Numbered from the stretch's first letter, positions 42,022 to 54,129 are shown. The stretch: 64,000 nucleotides of DNA from Bacillus sp. E(2018) (GCF_005503015.1 NZ_SCOL01000004.1:146014-210013); one strand, 5' to 3'. Numbers and translations are program-made. The notes: generated from the sequence alone by a model not told the origin.

Positions 42022-42792
42022 ATGGCATCTTTAAACTTAAATGCAGTATTTCCGATTGCAAAAAATAAATTATCGAGCAATAAATTAACCAGCATAGAAG
42101 ATAAAGTCCTAACGATCCAAGAAAGAGACGATGAGAAACTTAGAAATGAACTTATTGGTGATTACCAGCCATTCATTAAAAAAGTAACTTCTAAAGTGTG
42201 CAGTCAATATATAGATCGTACGATGGACGAGTTTAGTGTAGGTCTTTTTGCTTTCAACGAAGCGATTGATCAATACCAAGAAGGGCAGGGCAGCCGTTTC
42301 TTGTCTTTTGCTGATATGGTTATCAGACGCAGAGTTATTGATTATATCCGTAAAGAAGTCCGTCAGAACAGACTGATTTTTCTACAACCAGATGAAGAAG
42401 ATGAAGAAGGCCGTTTAGAAGAAAGTTACGCAGAGCAAAAAGCTGCAATGGATCATTTTGAAGACCAGATTCAAGTTGAGAACCGTGTGTATGAGATTGA
42501 AGAGTACCAAAAGTTATTAAAAACGTTTGGATTAAACTTTAAAGTACTAAGCAAGCACTGTCCAAAACATGTGGATGCACGTGAAAATGCAAAAGAGATC
42601 GCTCGTCTTTTGGCTGAGAATGAAGAACTTGCCGCGTTTTTAAAAGAAAAAAAGCAATTACCAATAAAAGATTTATTAAATATGGTATCCTGTAGTCGTA
42701 AAACCATAGAGAGAAATCGAAAGTATATAATAGCAGTTTCACTTATATATTTAGGCGATTTTCAAGCGCTGAAATCATACATTCAGCCATAA
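42022..42792 (+). CDS. sigI: RNA polymerase sigma factor SigI
   Basis: A 256-residue sigma factor of the SigI type: region 2 reads SQYIDRTMDEFSVGLFAFNEAIDQYQEGQGSRFLSFADMVIRRRVIDYIRKE, without region 3, and the C-terminal domain (NFKVLSKHCPKHVDARENAKEIARLL) is the SigI-specific DNA-binding part. ATG 42022 lies nine bases after GAGGTGA; a TTG at 42013 abuts that site. It works with RsgI, encoded 90 bases downstream. In B. subtilis SigI responds to heat and cell-wall stress. Confidence 0.94.
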   Translation: MASLNLNAVFPIAKNKLSSNKLTSIEDKVLTIQERDDEKLRNELIGDYQPFIKKVTSKVCSQYIDRTMDEFSVGLFAFNEAIDQYQEGQGSRFLSFADMVIRRRVIDYIRKEVRQNRLIFLQPDEEDEEGRLEESYAEQKAAMDHFEDQIQVENRVYEIEEYQKLLKTFGLNFKVLSKHCPKHVDARENAKEIARLLAENEELAAFLKEKKQLPIKDLLNMVSCSRKTIERNRKYIIAVSLIYLGDFQALKSYIQP

Positions 42793-42882
42793 GGTGAGGT
42801 AAATAAGATTACTTGGCAAGGGAATGTGATGTTCTCTTGCCTGTAATTTATACTGATCCTGCTACATGCGGGAGGGATACCA

Positions 42883-44115
42883 TTGAAGAACGGCAGCGGC
42901 ATCGTTATTGAAGTTCAGAATAAAAAAGCAACTCTTTTAATGAAGGATGGAACCTTCGTTACAGTTAGAGTACCAGCAGGAAAAAGACCTCTAGTAGGAA
43001 ATGAGTACCAGGCTTCTTATTTTTCAAACAAAAAAAGAAGTCTTTTTGTGCTGCCATCTATTTCGTTCACAGTCGCAGCGTTAATTGCCTTTCTTTTTCT
43101 TTCAGGTCTAATGCCTAATAGCAGTCATTCTGCTGCGGCTGCTTATGTCAGTTTTGATATCAATCCAAGCCTTGAGGTTGGCGTTGACGATGAAATGAGA
43201 GTCGTTGAAATGGATGCTTTTAACGATGAAGCAAAACAGATCATCAAGAAATATAACTTTTCTACAGAGGATCGTATGCCGTTTGAAGTATTTGCAGATC
43301 AACTGATCAAAGCTTATCAGACAGAAGGGTATATGGAAGAAAATCAATCTATGCTGATTACTACTGTTTCTGATAAATCGAGTGATAAGAAAACAAAGCA
43401 GGAATTAGATCAGGCTCTAAATTCTATAGTGAAAAAAGCCGTGGTTCAATATCCTGTAGCTATTACTGTCTCTGAGACGAACGAAGAGGTTCGAGATAAA
43501 GCCAAACAACTAGGTGTATCATCTGGCAAATATACAGCCTTCCAAGAAGCAACGAAGAACGATAAACACCTTAAAGAAGAAAGAATTAAAGAAGTGAAAT
43601 TTCAAGAACTCAAAGTGAATGCCACTTCTTCTAAGGACATTAAATCCGTTCCACATCCTCGTAAAATAAAGGCTGCACCACACGAGGTCAAGGTTAAACC
43701 TCTAAATAAACATGAGAAAAAATCGGATAACCCAAGCTTGGTCATACCGCCACAGGAAAATCTTGTGAAGCCTAAAAAGAATTCGAATGAAAAACATAAT
43801 AGTGAAGAACGTGAAAAAACAAATAAAGGTAATAACAAAAAAGATCATAAGCAACAAAAAGAGCAAAGGGTAGAACCCAAAATGATTAAGGAACCTGTTA
43901 GGTCTCAAAAACAGGATAGGAATGAGAACCAGCCTAAAGAACACAGAAAAGAAAACAAACCGCAAGATCAGCGTTACAATAGAGAAAAGAGCGAAAATAA
44001 TCATAAGCGAGATAACCAAAGACACCAAAGGGATAATGATAGACTTCATAAAGAAGATCAAAGATATCCCAAGAGTAAACATGATGAGAAGCAAGAAAAG
44101 AAACATAAGCACTAA
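42883..44115 (+). CDS. rsgI: Anti-sigma factor RsgI
   Basis: A 410-residue single-pass membrane protein. The cytoplasmic N-terminus (GIVIEVQNKKATLLMKDGTFVTV) is the RsgI_N SigI-binding fold; one transmembrane helix lies near residues 60-80; next comes AYVSFDINPSLEVGVDD, the conserved extracytoplasmic part in which RsgI proteins undergo self-cleavage between Asn and Pro. Residues ~250-410 are a very charged, Lys/His/Gln/Asn-rich tail with no carbohydrate-binding module. TTG 42883 with GGGAGGG upstream. Predicted to hold SigI at the membrane until a cell-wall signal arrives. Confidence 0.92.
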   Translation: MKNGSGIVIEVQNKKATLLMKDGTFVTVRVPAGKRPLVGNEYQASYFSNKKRSLFVLPSISFTVAALIAFLFLSGLMPNSSHSAAAAYVSFDINPSLEVGVDDEMRVVEMDAFNDEAKQIIKKYNFSTEDRMPFEVFADQLIKAYQTEGYMEENQSMLITTVSDKSSDKKTKQELDQALNSIVKKAVVQYPVAITVSETNEEVRDKAKQLGVSSGKYTAFQEATKNDKHLKEERIKEVKFQELKVNATSSKDIKSVPHPRKIKAAPHEVKVKPLNKHEKKSDNPSLVIPPQENLVKPKKNSNEKHNSEEREKTNKGNNKKDHKQQKEQRVEPKMIKEPVRSQKQDRNENQPKEHRKENKPQDQRYNREKSENNHKRDNQRHQRDNDRLHKEDQRYPKSKHDEKQEKKHKH

Positions 44116-44235
44116 TTATGAGATAACCTGTCGTAAAAGCAATTACGATTCCTTGTGGCTGTCGAAGGGTTTATAAAGGTATATGAATATTCCTCTAGAA
44201 TCGGTGAAGTAACAACCAATTCGGGGGGATTTTTA

Positions 44236-44580
44236 ATGTTGGATATTCGATACTTTGAAAGTCAGATTGCTAAAAGTCCATATCTTTCTCTTTATAATAT
44301 TCCGGTTAAGCCTAACTTTAAATGTAAGGACGAGACCACACTGAAGATTGAATATAGAGAAGGAGAAAGGAACAGAACCGTTACGTTTACAGGGAATCCT
44401 AAATATCTATCCATGTTACTTGAAGGAAAAATGAAGCTGAGCACATTATTAAGGCAAGAGATGATTGAGTTTCAAGGTACACTGAGACAACGCTTAAAAT
44501 GGGAAGCGATTTTTTACTTGAGTTCCCACTGGGAAGAGATCTCTGCTGGCGTATTAGTTCGAACTGCTAAAAATATTTGA
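44236..44580 (+). CDS. yusD: SCP2-like protein YusD
   Basis: A 114-residue soluble protein. The start at 44236 (MLDIRYFESQI) has GGGGGGAT eight bases upstream; an in-frame extension to 44155 lacks a site. The ending GTLRQRLKWEAIFYLSS and LLEGKMKLSTLLRQ resemble SCP2 sterol-carrier-type domains, and position before metNPQ matches yusD in B. subtilis. A lipid-binding role is inferred only. The metN leader promoter overlaps its stop codon. Confidence 0.65.
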   Translation: MLDIRYFESQIAKSPYLSLYNIPVKPNFKCKDETTLKIEYREGERNRTVTFTGNPKYLSMLLEGKMKLSTLLRQEMIEFQGTLRQRLKWEAIFYLSSHWEEISAGVLVRTAKNI

Positions 44581-44605
44581 CACGAATCGACAAGGATGAT
44601 AATAT
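44577..44605 (+). promoter_or_regulatory. Sigma-A promoter of the SAM riboswitch-metNPQ unit
   Basis: TTGACA (44577-44582, perfect), 17 bp, TAATAT (44600-44605). It overlaps the yusD stop and starts a transcript ~50 bases ahead of the aptamer. Confidence 0.75.
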
Positions 44606-44664
44606 TTTTCACAGTGATTCAAATATGCATCGCTTTAACTTAATAAAGTAACACTTTTTTACTT

Positions 44665-44790
44665 ATCACGAGAGGTGGAGGGACTGGCCCTATGAAACCC
44701 GGCAACCGCTAGATCATTGCATTCTTATGAATGATGAACTAGAAAGGTGCCAATTCCTGCAAGGCTTTAAGTAGTCTTGGGAGATGAGGA
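44665..44790 (+). ncRNA. SAM-I riboswitch (S-box)
   Basis: Diagnostic S-box words are present in order: TTATCACGAGAGGTGGAGGG, ACTGGCCCTATGAAACCCGG, CAACCGCTAGATC, AAGGTGCCAATTCCTGC and TTGGGAGATGA. The junction and the GAAAC/GGTGCC pairing fit SAM-I. A terminator at 44811 is the expression platform: bound SAM gives termination, and low SAM lets transcription run into metNPQ. Confidence 0.97.
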
Positions 44791-44810
44791 GAACGTGCAT
44801 AGAATATAAT

Positions 44811-44850
44811 ATGCCTTTCTGCTCATATTGAAGCAGAGAGGCATTTTTTT
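44811..44850 (+). terminator. Expression-platform terminator of the SAM riboswitch
   Basis: ATGCCTTTCTGCT and AGCAGAGAGGCAT with T7. Confidence 0.92.
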
Positions 44851-44855
44851 GTTTG

Positions 44856-45065
44856 GTTGTTTTCTAAAAGAATTCCTTTTGGGTATTCTCTAAACTCATC
44901 TTTAAAAAGCTGATTGTAGTGGAAGGTGCGAGACTCCTGGGGGATCAGCGGGACAGGTGAGACACCTATAGTGCGAAGCATAGTGTGGCTCACCGCACGC
45001 CCCCCGGAAAGCGAGCAACCTGAAACGGAGATCAGCCACTTTCAAGAACAACATGGATTACTGAA
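44856..45065 (+). repeat. Dispersed ~210 bp element, copy E
   Basis: Core 44909-45037 from GCTGATTGTAGTGG to ACGGAGATCAGC, with GGTGCGAGACTCCTG and CACCGCACGCCCCCCGG. The ends changed together from GTTGATT/AATCAAC to GCTGATT/GATCAGC, keeping complementarity. It lies between the SAM riboswitch terminator and metN, lengthening the leader by about 200 bases. Confidence 0.82.
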
Positions 45066-45103
45066 AGAAAGCATTATTTTAGATAAGAAATGAGGTAAGA
45101 ATC

Positions 45104-46129
45104 TTGATTAATTTACAGTCAGTCCGTAAAGTCTTTCAAACCAAAGATGGTGAAGTAAAGGCTGTTGATACGGTAGATTTAAACATAAAGCAAGGAGAAA
45201 TATACGGAATCATCGGTTACAGTGGTGCTGGTAAAAGTACACTGATCCGAATCCTTAACATGCTAGAGCGTCCGACAAGCGGTACGGTTACGATTGGCGG
45301 CAAAAACATGTCCGAGCTGTCATCGAAGAAGTTAAGAGAAGCAAGACAAGAAATCTCCATGATTTTTCAGCACTTTAACTTATTATGGTCTCGTACCGTA
45401 AGAGAGAACATTGCTTTTCCTCTTGAAATCGCGGGTTACCCAAAAGCTAAGATCAAACAGCGCGTTGATGAGTTAATCGATCTCGTTGGGTTGGAAGGTC
45501 GTGGAGGTTCCTATCCGTCACAACTAAGTGGTGGGCAAAAACAGCGTGTAGGTATTGCGCGTGCTCTTGCAAATGAGCCGAAAGTTCTTTTATGTGATGA
45601 AGCAACTTCAGCACTTGATCCTAAAACAACTGACAGCATTCTAGACCTGCTTGTTGAGATCAATCAAAAATTAGATCTGACAATCGTTCTTATTACCCAT
45701 GAGATGCATGTGATCAGAAAGATCTGTCACCGTGTAGCAGTTATGGAGCAGGGTAGAGTGGTAGAAGAAGGCGATGTATTAAATGTTTTCAAAAACCCGA
45801 CAGAACCAATCACGAAGGATTTTGTGAAACAAGTAACAGAACCAGAAGAAACGGTAGATACGATTAAACAATTTATTTCTGAATTTCCTGAAGGTCGAAT
45901 CGTTCAGCTGACTTTTATCGGTGGACGAGCTGGTCAGCCGTTAATTACGGAACTGATTCGTAAGTATGAAGTGGATGTTAATATTCTTCAAGGTAAGATT
46001 ACACAGACTCAGAATGGACCTTATGGGACTTTGTTTATACAGATAAAAGGTACAGAATCTGCACTAGCTCGTGCTATGGAATTCTTAAACAGTGTGCAGG
46101 TTGAAGTAGAGGTGATTCATAATGCTTAG
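45104..46129 (+). CDS. metN: Methionine ABC importer ATPase
   Basis: A 341-residue ATPase: Walker A GYSGAGKSTLIR, signature LSGGQKQRVGIARALANEP, Walker B VLLCDEATSALDP, and a C-terminal NIL domain (~265-341) that senses methionine. TTG 45104 with TGAGGT upstream. It overlaps metP by eight bases and is controlled by the SAM riboswitch. Homologue of B. subtilis yusC. Confidence 0.96.
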   Translation: MINLQSVRKVFQTKDGEVKAVDTVDLNIKQGEIYGIIGYSGAGKSTLIRILNMLERPTSGTVTIGGKNMSELSSKKLREARQEISMIFQHFNLLWSRTVRENIAFPLEIAGYPKAKIKQRVDELIDLVGLEGRGGSYPSQLSGGQKQRVGIARALANEPKVLLCDEATSALDPKTTDSILDLLVEINQKLDLTIVLITHEMHVIRKICHRVAVMEQGRVVEEGDVLNVFKNPTEPITKDFVKQVTEPEETVDTIKQFISEFPEGRIVQLTFIGGRAGQPLITELIRKYEVDVNILQGKITQTQNGPYGTLFIQIKGTESALARAMEFLNSVQVEVEVIHNA

Positions 46130-46790
46130 TACATGGTTCCCGAATGTACAGTGGGACGTTCTATTAGAAGCGACAAAAGAAACATTATATATGTCTGCTA
46201 TCTCAGTGGTGATTACATTCTTTCTAGGGCTTGCTCTTGGATTGGCGTTATTTTTAACGTCTCCTGGAAACCTATGGGGAAATAAGTTTTTAAATAGCGT
46301 CATTGCCATAATCGTTAACGTGTTTCGATCGATTCCGTTTATTATCTTAATCATCTTGTTGATTCCTTTCACACGCTTGATCGTAGGAACGATGCTTGGC
46401 GCTGAAGCCGCACTTCCTGCCCTAATCGTAGGAGCTGCACCATTTTATGCACGTATGGTTGAGATCGCTTTGAGAGAGATTAATAAAGGGGTTATCGAAG
46501 CGGCCAAATCGATGGGTGCTACAAACGCTCAGATCATATTTAAAGTTCTTATTCCAGAAAGTACACCGGCACTTGTTTCAGGAATCACTGTTACGGCAAT
46601 TGCACTTGTAAGTTATACGGCTATGGCTGGAGTTGTTGGTGCTGGTGGTTTAGGAAACTTGGCTTACATGGAAGGTTACCAAAGAGACAATGCAGATGTT
46701 ACATTGATTTCAACAGCATTGATCTTAGTTATTGTCTTTGTCATCCAGTGGATTGGTGATCGAATTACAACTTCGTTAGATAAGAGATAA
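46122..46790 (+). CDS. metP: Methionine ABC importer permease
   Basis: A 222-residue permease with five to six helices and the EAA loop EAAKSMGATNAQIIFKVLIPES. MetI/MetP family; pairs with MetN and MetQ. Homologue of B. subtilis yusB. ATG 46122 overlaps the metN end. Confidence 0.95.
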   Translation: MLSTWFPNVQWDVLLEATKETLYMSAISVVITFFLGLALGLALFLTSPGNLWGNKFLNSVIAIIVNVFRSIPFIILIILLIPFTRLIVGTMLGAEAALPALIVGAAPFYARMVEIALREINKGVIEAAKSMGATNAQIIFKVLIPESTPALVSGITVTAIALVSYTAMAGVVGAGGLGNLAYMEGYQRDNADVTLISTALILVIVFVIQWIGDRITTSLDKR

Positions 46791-46819
46791 TTGTTTTTGA
46801 CAACAAGGAGGAAATTCAT

Positions 46820-47638
46820 ATGAAAAAAGTATTATCTGTTCTTGTATTAACCGTTCTTGTTGCAGCACTGGCTGCTTGCGGGAACAAAACAGAAGGTGGG
46901 ATCAGCGACGAGAAAATCGTAGTAGGTGCATCAAACGTACCACATGCTGAAATCCTGGAAGAAGCAAAACCTCTTTTGAAAGAAAAAGGGATTGAACTTG
47001 AGATCAAAACGTTCCAAGATTATGTACTGCCGAACAAATCTTTAGATGAAAAAGAAATCGGAGCGAACTACTTTCAGCACGTTCCTTATTTAGAGTCTCA
47101 AATGAAAGATCATGGATACAAGTTCGAGAATGCGGGTGGCATCCACCTTGAGCCGATCGGTATCTATTCAAAAAAATATAAATCTCTTGACGAACTGCCT
47201 GAAGGCGCAACGATCATCATGTCTAACTCTGTAGCTGATCATGGCCGTATGCTTGGCTTACTTGAAAAAGAAGGCTTAATCAAAGTAAAAGAAGGTGCTG
47301 GCGCAGAAGCACAAATTAAGGATGTTGTAGAAAACCCTAAGAAGCTTAAATTTAAAGCTGATGTTGATGCAGGAATGCTGCCGAAAGCATACAAGAACGG
47401 TGAAGGTGATGCGGTTCTAATTAACACAAACTACGCGATTGATGCAGGATTAAATCCTCAAAAAGATGCGATCGCATTAGAAGGTTCTGATTCTCCATTC
47501 GTAAACATCATCGCGGTTCGTGAGGGAGATAAAGATAAGAAATCTGTTAAAGCTCTAGTAGAAGCTCTACGTTCTAAAGAGATTCAAGATTTCATTAAGA
47601 AGAAATATGAAGGCGCAGTAGTGCCTGTAACGAAATAA
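46820..47638 (+). CDS. metQ: Methionine-binding lipoprotein
   Basis: A 272-residue lipoprotein (lipobox LAAC, Cys ~20) of the NlpA/MetQ family: VVGASNVPHAEILEEAKPLLKEKG, ANYFQHVPYLESQM, LEPIGIYSKKYKSL and the C-terminal SPFVNIIAVREGD. Binds methionine outside the membrane for MetNP. AAGGAGG upstream of ATG 46820; a terminator closes the operon. Confidence 0.96.
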   Translation: MKKVLSVLVLTVLVAALAACGNKTEGGISDEKIVVGASNVPHAEILEEAKPLLKEKGIELEIKTFQDYVLPNKSLDEKEIGANYFQHVPYLESQMKDHGYKFENAGGIHLEPIGIYSKKYKSLDELPEGATIIMSNSVADHGRMLGLLEKEGLIKVKEGAGAEAQIKDVVENPKKLKFKADVDAGMLPKAYKNGEGDAVLINTNYAIDAGLNPQKDAIALEGSDSPFVNIIAVREGDKDKKSVKALVEALRSKEIQDFIKKKYEGAVVPVTK

Positions 47639-47647
47639 TGCTTGAGA

Positions 47648-47688
47648 GAGAACTGACTTGGAATTTTTTGAGTCAGTTCTTTTTTTGG
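47648..47688 (+). terminator. Terminator of metNPQ
   Basis: AGAACTGACT and AGTCAGTTCT around a T-rich loop, then T7. Confidence 0.9.
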
Positions 47689-47710
47689 GAAGAAACATGT
47701 TTTACATCCC

Positions 47711-47790
47711 TTTATAGTCCTTTAAACTCATTTATAGGCCCTTGTAATGAATTTATAGTCCTTCAAAATGATTTATAGGCTTTTCGACAA
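47711..47790 (+). repeat. 20-21 bp period array, core TTTATAG
   Basis: TTTATAG starts at 47711, 47731, 47752 and 47772 (steps 20, 21, 20), each followed by KCCYTT-like bases. It begins 23 bp after the metNPQ terminator. Confidence 0.75.
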
Positions 47791-47873
47791 AAAACTTACG
47801 AATGTTTATTACATAACCCGCATGCGAATAACTCATACTAAACCTGTTTACTATTTTGACAGGAGTGAATGAA

Positions 47874-48254
47874 ATGAAACAAGAAGAGCAGCCGCTACCA
47901 GGATCGAATTCAACGCAATATCACCTTATCCGCTATAAAGAAGGCTTAGGAAAATACAATGAGAACATGCCTGAACTTACACATGCTTATAATGAATTTA
48001 CCCGCCATTGTTTTAAAGAGGGTGAGATCTCAGAGAAGTATAAGCAGCTGATCGCTTTGGGTATAAGCATCTATTCACAAGATGAATATTGCATCATCTA
48101 TCATACAAAAGGATGTTTAGATCAAGGGTGTTCAGAAAATGAAATCCTTGAGGCTGTAGGAGTTTCTGCTGCATTTGGTGGTGGAGCCGCTATGAGTCAA
48201 GGTGTGACCCTTGTTCAAGAGTGTATTATGGAATTAAATAAACCGCGTCATTAA
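47874..48254 (+). CDS. Carboxymuconolactone decarboxylase family protein
   Basis: A 126-residue AhpD-like protein with [34 protein letters not shown] and [32 protein letters not shown]. The usual CxxC is reduced to Cys followed by His (YCIIYH), so redox activity is uncertain. It occupies the yurZ place between metQ and sufC seen in B. subtilis. ATG 47874 with AGGAGTGA upstream. Confidence 0.85.
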   Translation: MKQEEQPLPGSNSTQYHLIRYKEGLGKYNENMPELTHAYNEFTRHCFKEGEISEKYKQLIALGISIYSQDEYCIIYHTKGCLDQGCSENEILEAVGVSAAFGGGAAMSQGVTLVQECIMELNKPRH

Positions 48255-48482
48255 TTGAATGTCTAATTTCCACACTTTTCGTGTTTTGAAATCATCCTAA
48301 GAAGGTAATGGAAGTAATGTAGCGCATTTAGCAGGATAACATAGAACGTCACATCTGTTTTCAATAGGAATCAATATGCACGTGTATGCAGGTTGATTTC
48401 ACTTGGATAACAGATTGAGCAAAACATATGTTGCTGATACGCTAACATTAGTAAATAACTTTAACTTTGAAAGGATTGATTC

Positions 48483-48671
48483 ATTATCCACCCCATTAAA
48501 GTAAAGCATACGTCCGAGATGGAAAAAGCAATGCACCAGTCACATGGCTGTGGTTTTGCAGAGTATGAGAGGGATTTGGAAAAAAGGTTAGACGTTGAGA
48601 AGGTCCGAGATAAGGAATATAAAAAAGGTTTAGAAGTAGCGGCAGATGCAAATCGAAACCATACGCCGTAA
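48483..48671 (+). CDS. Candidate 62-residue small protein with ATT start
   Basis: An open frame of 62 codons read from ATT at 48483, which lies seven bases after AAAGGA; no ATG, GTG or TTG in frame has a ribosome site (the first ATG, 48519, has none). The product is charged and helical (EYERDLEKRLDVEKVRDKEYKK) with a Cys/His patch HQSHGCGF. A strong terminator follows 20 bases later at 48691. The 228 bp upstream show no clear promoter. I do not know the family. A decayed gene is the other reading. Confidence 0.5.
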   Translation: MIHPIKVKHTSEMEKAMHQSHGCGFAEYERDLEKRLDVEKVRDKEYKKGLEVAADANRNHTP

Positions 48672-48690
48672 CATATGAACGTAAAACTAC

Positions 48691-48740
48691 AAAAGGCTGA
48701 TTCATAAGGTGGTTTACCGCCTCATGAGTCAGCCTTTTTT
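48691..48740 (+). terminator. Terminator after the small protein gene
   Basis: AAAAGGCTGA-T-TCAT-A-AGG and CCT-C-ATGA-G-TCAGCCTTTT with T6; about 17 paired bases. It shows that a transcript ends here. Confidence 0.85.
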
Positions 48741-48802
48741 CAAATATGAAGACTGATGAACAGATATTATGACAACAATGGAAAAGTAAACAGCTCGTTC
48801 CC

Positions 48803-48831
48803 TTGAACATACATTTCATTTGTTATAAGAT
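48803..48831 (+). promoter_or_regulatory. Candidate promoter of the suf operon
   Basis: TTGAAC (48803-48808), 17 bp, TAAGAT (48826-48831), followed by three TGAGAAT words at 48837, 48848 and 48884. Confidence 0.42.
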
Positions 48832-48913
48832 TAGAATGAGAATAAATTGAGAATGGCTATTTTGTGCCTTTTATCAAAAATCTTGAGAATGATTTCTTAA
48901 TGGAGGTTGTATT

Positions 48914-49699
48914 ATGTCAGCACCTAATTTAAAGATTGAAGATCTTCGTGTATCTATTGAAGATAAAGAGATTATTAAAGGTTTAGATCTCGAAATAAAT
49001 GGTGGAGAAATCCATGCGATCATGGGACCTAACGGAACAGGAAAGTCTACTCTTTCTGCAGCGTTAATGGGACACCCTAAATATGAAGTAACTTCTGGTA
49101 AAGTTACATTCAACGGAGAAGACCTACTAGATATGGAAGTTGATGAGCGTGCACAAGCTGGTCTTTTCTTAGCTATGCAGTATCCATCAGAAGTAAGCGG
49201 TATTACGAACGCTGATTTCTTGCGTTCTGCTATCAATGCTAAGCGTGAAGAAGGCGACGAAATTTCTCTAATGAAATTTATCCGTGAGTTAGACAAAAAG
49301 ATGGATCATCTTGAGATGGACAACGCGTTCGCTCACCGTTACTTAAACGAAGGATTCTCAGGTGGAGAAAAGAAACGTAATGAGATCCTACAAATGATGA
49401 TGCTTGAGCCTAAATTAGCTATCCTTGATGAGATCGATTCAGGACTTGATATCGATGCTCTTAAAGTAGTTGCAAAAGGTGTTAATGAAATGCGCAACCC
49501 TGATTTCGGTTGCTTGATCATCACTCACTACCAGCGTTTATTGAACTACATCACTCCTGATAAAGTACACGTGATGATGCAAGGGCGTATCGTGAAATCT
49601 GGTGGACCTGAATTAGCTCAACGTCTAGAAGCTGAAGGGTACGACTGGATTAAAGAGGAGTTAGGAATTAAAGACGAAACTGTTGGTCAAGAAGCGTAA
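48914..49699 (+). CDS. sufC: Fe-S assembly ATPase SufC
   Basis: A 261-residue ABC-type ATPase of the SUF system. Walker A GPNGTGKSTLSAAL, signature FSGGEKKRNEILQMM and Walker B LAILDEIDSGLDIDAL. Works with SufB and SufD to build Fe-S clusters. First gene of sufCDSUB, ATG 48914 with ATGGAGGT upstream. Confidence 0.97.
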   Translation: MSAPNLKIEDLRVSIEDKEIIKGLDLEINGGEIHAIMGPNGTGKSTLSAALMGHPKYEVTSGKVTFNGEDLLDMEVDERAQAGLFLAMQYPSEVSGITNADFLRSAINAKREEGDEISLMKFIRELDKKMDHLEMDNAFAHRYLNEGFSGGEKKRNEILQMMMLEPKLAILDEIDSGLDIDALKVVAKGVNEMRNPDFGCLIITHYQRLLNYITPDKVHVMMQGRIVKSGGPELAQRLEAEGYDWIKEELGIKDETVGQEA

Positions 49700-49718
49700 G
49701 CATTAAGGGGGACTATAC

Positions 49719-52673
<2,955 letters not shown>

Positions 52674-52727
52674 GTTCCTTTTGATAATGATTTAAAGAGT
52701 GCCAATCCAGTAAGGAGGGATTCTGTA

Positions 52728-54125
52728 ATGGCTAAGAAAATGCCTGATATCGGCGAATATAAATATGGTTTTAGAGATAAAGACGTTTCCATTTTCAGAT
52801 CGAAGCGTGGGTTAACAAAAGAGATCGTAGAAGAGATCTCCCGCATGAAGAACGAGCCTGAATGGATGCTTGAATTCCGTTTGAAGTCATTAGAGCAGTT
52901 CTATAAGATGCCAATGCCACAATGGGGCGGAGACATGAAGGACTTAAACTTTGATGATATTACGTACTATGTTAAGCCATCTGAGAAATCTGAGAAGTCT
53001 TGGGATGAAGTACCTGCTGAAATTAAAGCGACTTTTGACAAGCTTGGAATTCCAGAAGCTGAACAAAAATACCTTGCAGGTGTATCTGCACAGTATGAAT
53101 CAGAGGTTGTATACCACAACATGAAAGAAGACCTTTCTGACTTAGGAATTCTTTTCACAGATACGGATACAGCTTTAAAAGAGCACGAAGAGATTTTCCG
53201 TGAACATTTCGGAACAATCATTCCGCCAACTGATAACAAGTTCTCAGCACTTAACTCTGCTGTATGGTCTGGTGGATCTTTCATTTACGTACCAAAAGGC
53301 GTAAAATGTGATACGCCACTTCAAGCATACTTCCGAATCAACTCAGAAAACATGGGTCAGTTCGAACGTACGCTTATCATAGCTGATGAGGATAGCTCTG
53401 TACACTACGTAGAAGGATGTACGGCTCCAGTTTATTCTACAAACTCACTTCATAGTGCAGTTGTAGAGATTATCGTTAAAAAGAACGCTTACTGTCGTTA
53501 TACAACGATTCAAAACTGGGCTAACAACATCTACAACCTTGTTACAAAGCGTGCTGTAGCTGAAGAGAACGCAACGATGGAATGGGTAGATGGAAACATC
53601 GGATCTCGTCTAACGATGAAGTATCCGGCTGTTATTATGAAAGGCCGCGGTGCGAAAGGTACGATTCTTTCTATCGCGATCGCTGGTAAAGGACAGCACC
53701 AAGATGCTGGGGCAAAAGTATTGCACTTAGCACCAGACTGTTCTTCTACAATCGTTTCAAAGTCGATCTCTAAGCATGGCGGTAAAGTAACATACCGTGG
53801 TATCGCTCACTTCGGTCGTAAATCTGACGGATCTAAATCCAACATCAAGTGTGATACACTGATCATGGATAACCAATCCACTTCAGATACGATTCCGTAC
53901 AATGAGATTCTTAACAACAACATCACACTAGAGCATGAAGCGACTGTATCCAAAGTTTCTGAAGATCAGTTGTTCTACCTCATGAGCCGTGGTGTTTCTG
54001 AACAAGAAGCAACGGAAATGATTGTAATGGGCTTCATCGAGCCATTTACGAAAGAACTTCCGATGGAATATGCAGTAGAAATGAACCGTCTGATCAAGTT
54101 TGAGATGGAAGGTTCAATCGGTTAA
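52728..54125 (+). CDS. sufB: Fe-S scaffold protein SufB
   Basis: A 465-residue scaffold: [19 protein letters not shown] at the N-terminus, [38 protein letters not shown], and [25 protein letters not shown] towards the end. Fe-S clusters are formed at the SufBC2D complex. Last gene of the operon, AAGGAGG upstream, terminator after. Confidence 0.97.
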   Translation: MAKKMPDIGEYKYGFRDKDVSIFRSKRGLTKEIVEEISRMKNEPEWMLEFRLKSLEQFYKMPMPQWGGDMKDLNFDDITYYVKPSEKSEKSWDEVPAEIKATFDKLGIPEAEQKYLAGVSAQYESEVVYHNMKEDLSDLGILFTDTDTALKEHEEIFREHFGTIIPPTDNKFSALNSAVWSGGSFIYVPKGVKCDTPLQAYFRINSENMGQFERTLIIADEDSSVHYVEGCTAPVYSTNSLHSAVVEIIVKKNAYCRYTTIQNWANNIYNLVTKRAVAEENATMEWVDGNIGSRLTMKYPAVIMKGRGAKGTILSIAIAGKGQHQDAGAKVLHLAPDCSSTIVSKSISKHGGKVTYRGIAHFGRKSDGSKSNIKCDTLIMDNQSTSDTIPYNEILNNNITLEHEATVSKVSEDQLFYLMSRGVSEQEATEMIVMGFIEPFTKELPMEYAVEMNRLIKFEMEGSIG

Positions 54126-54129
54126 TAAA

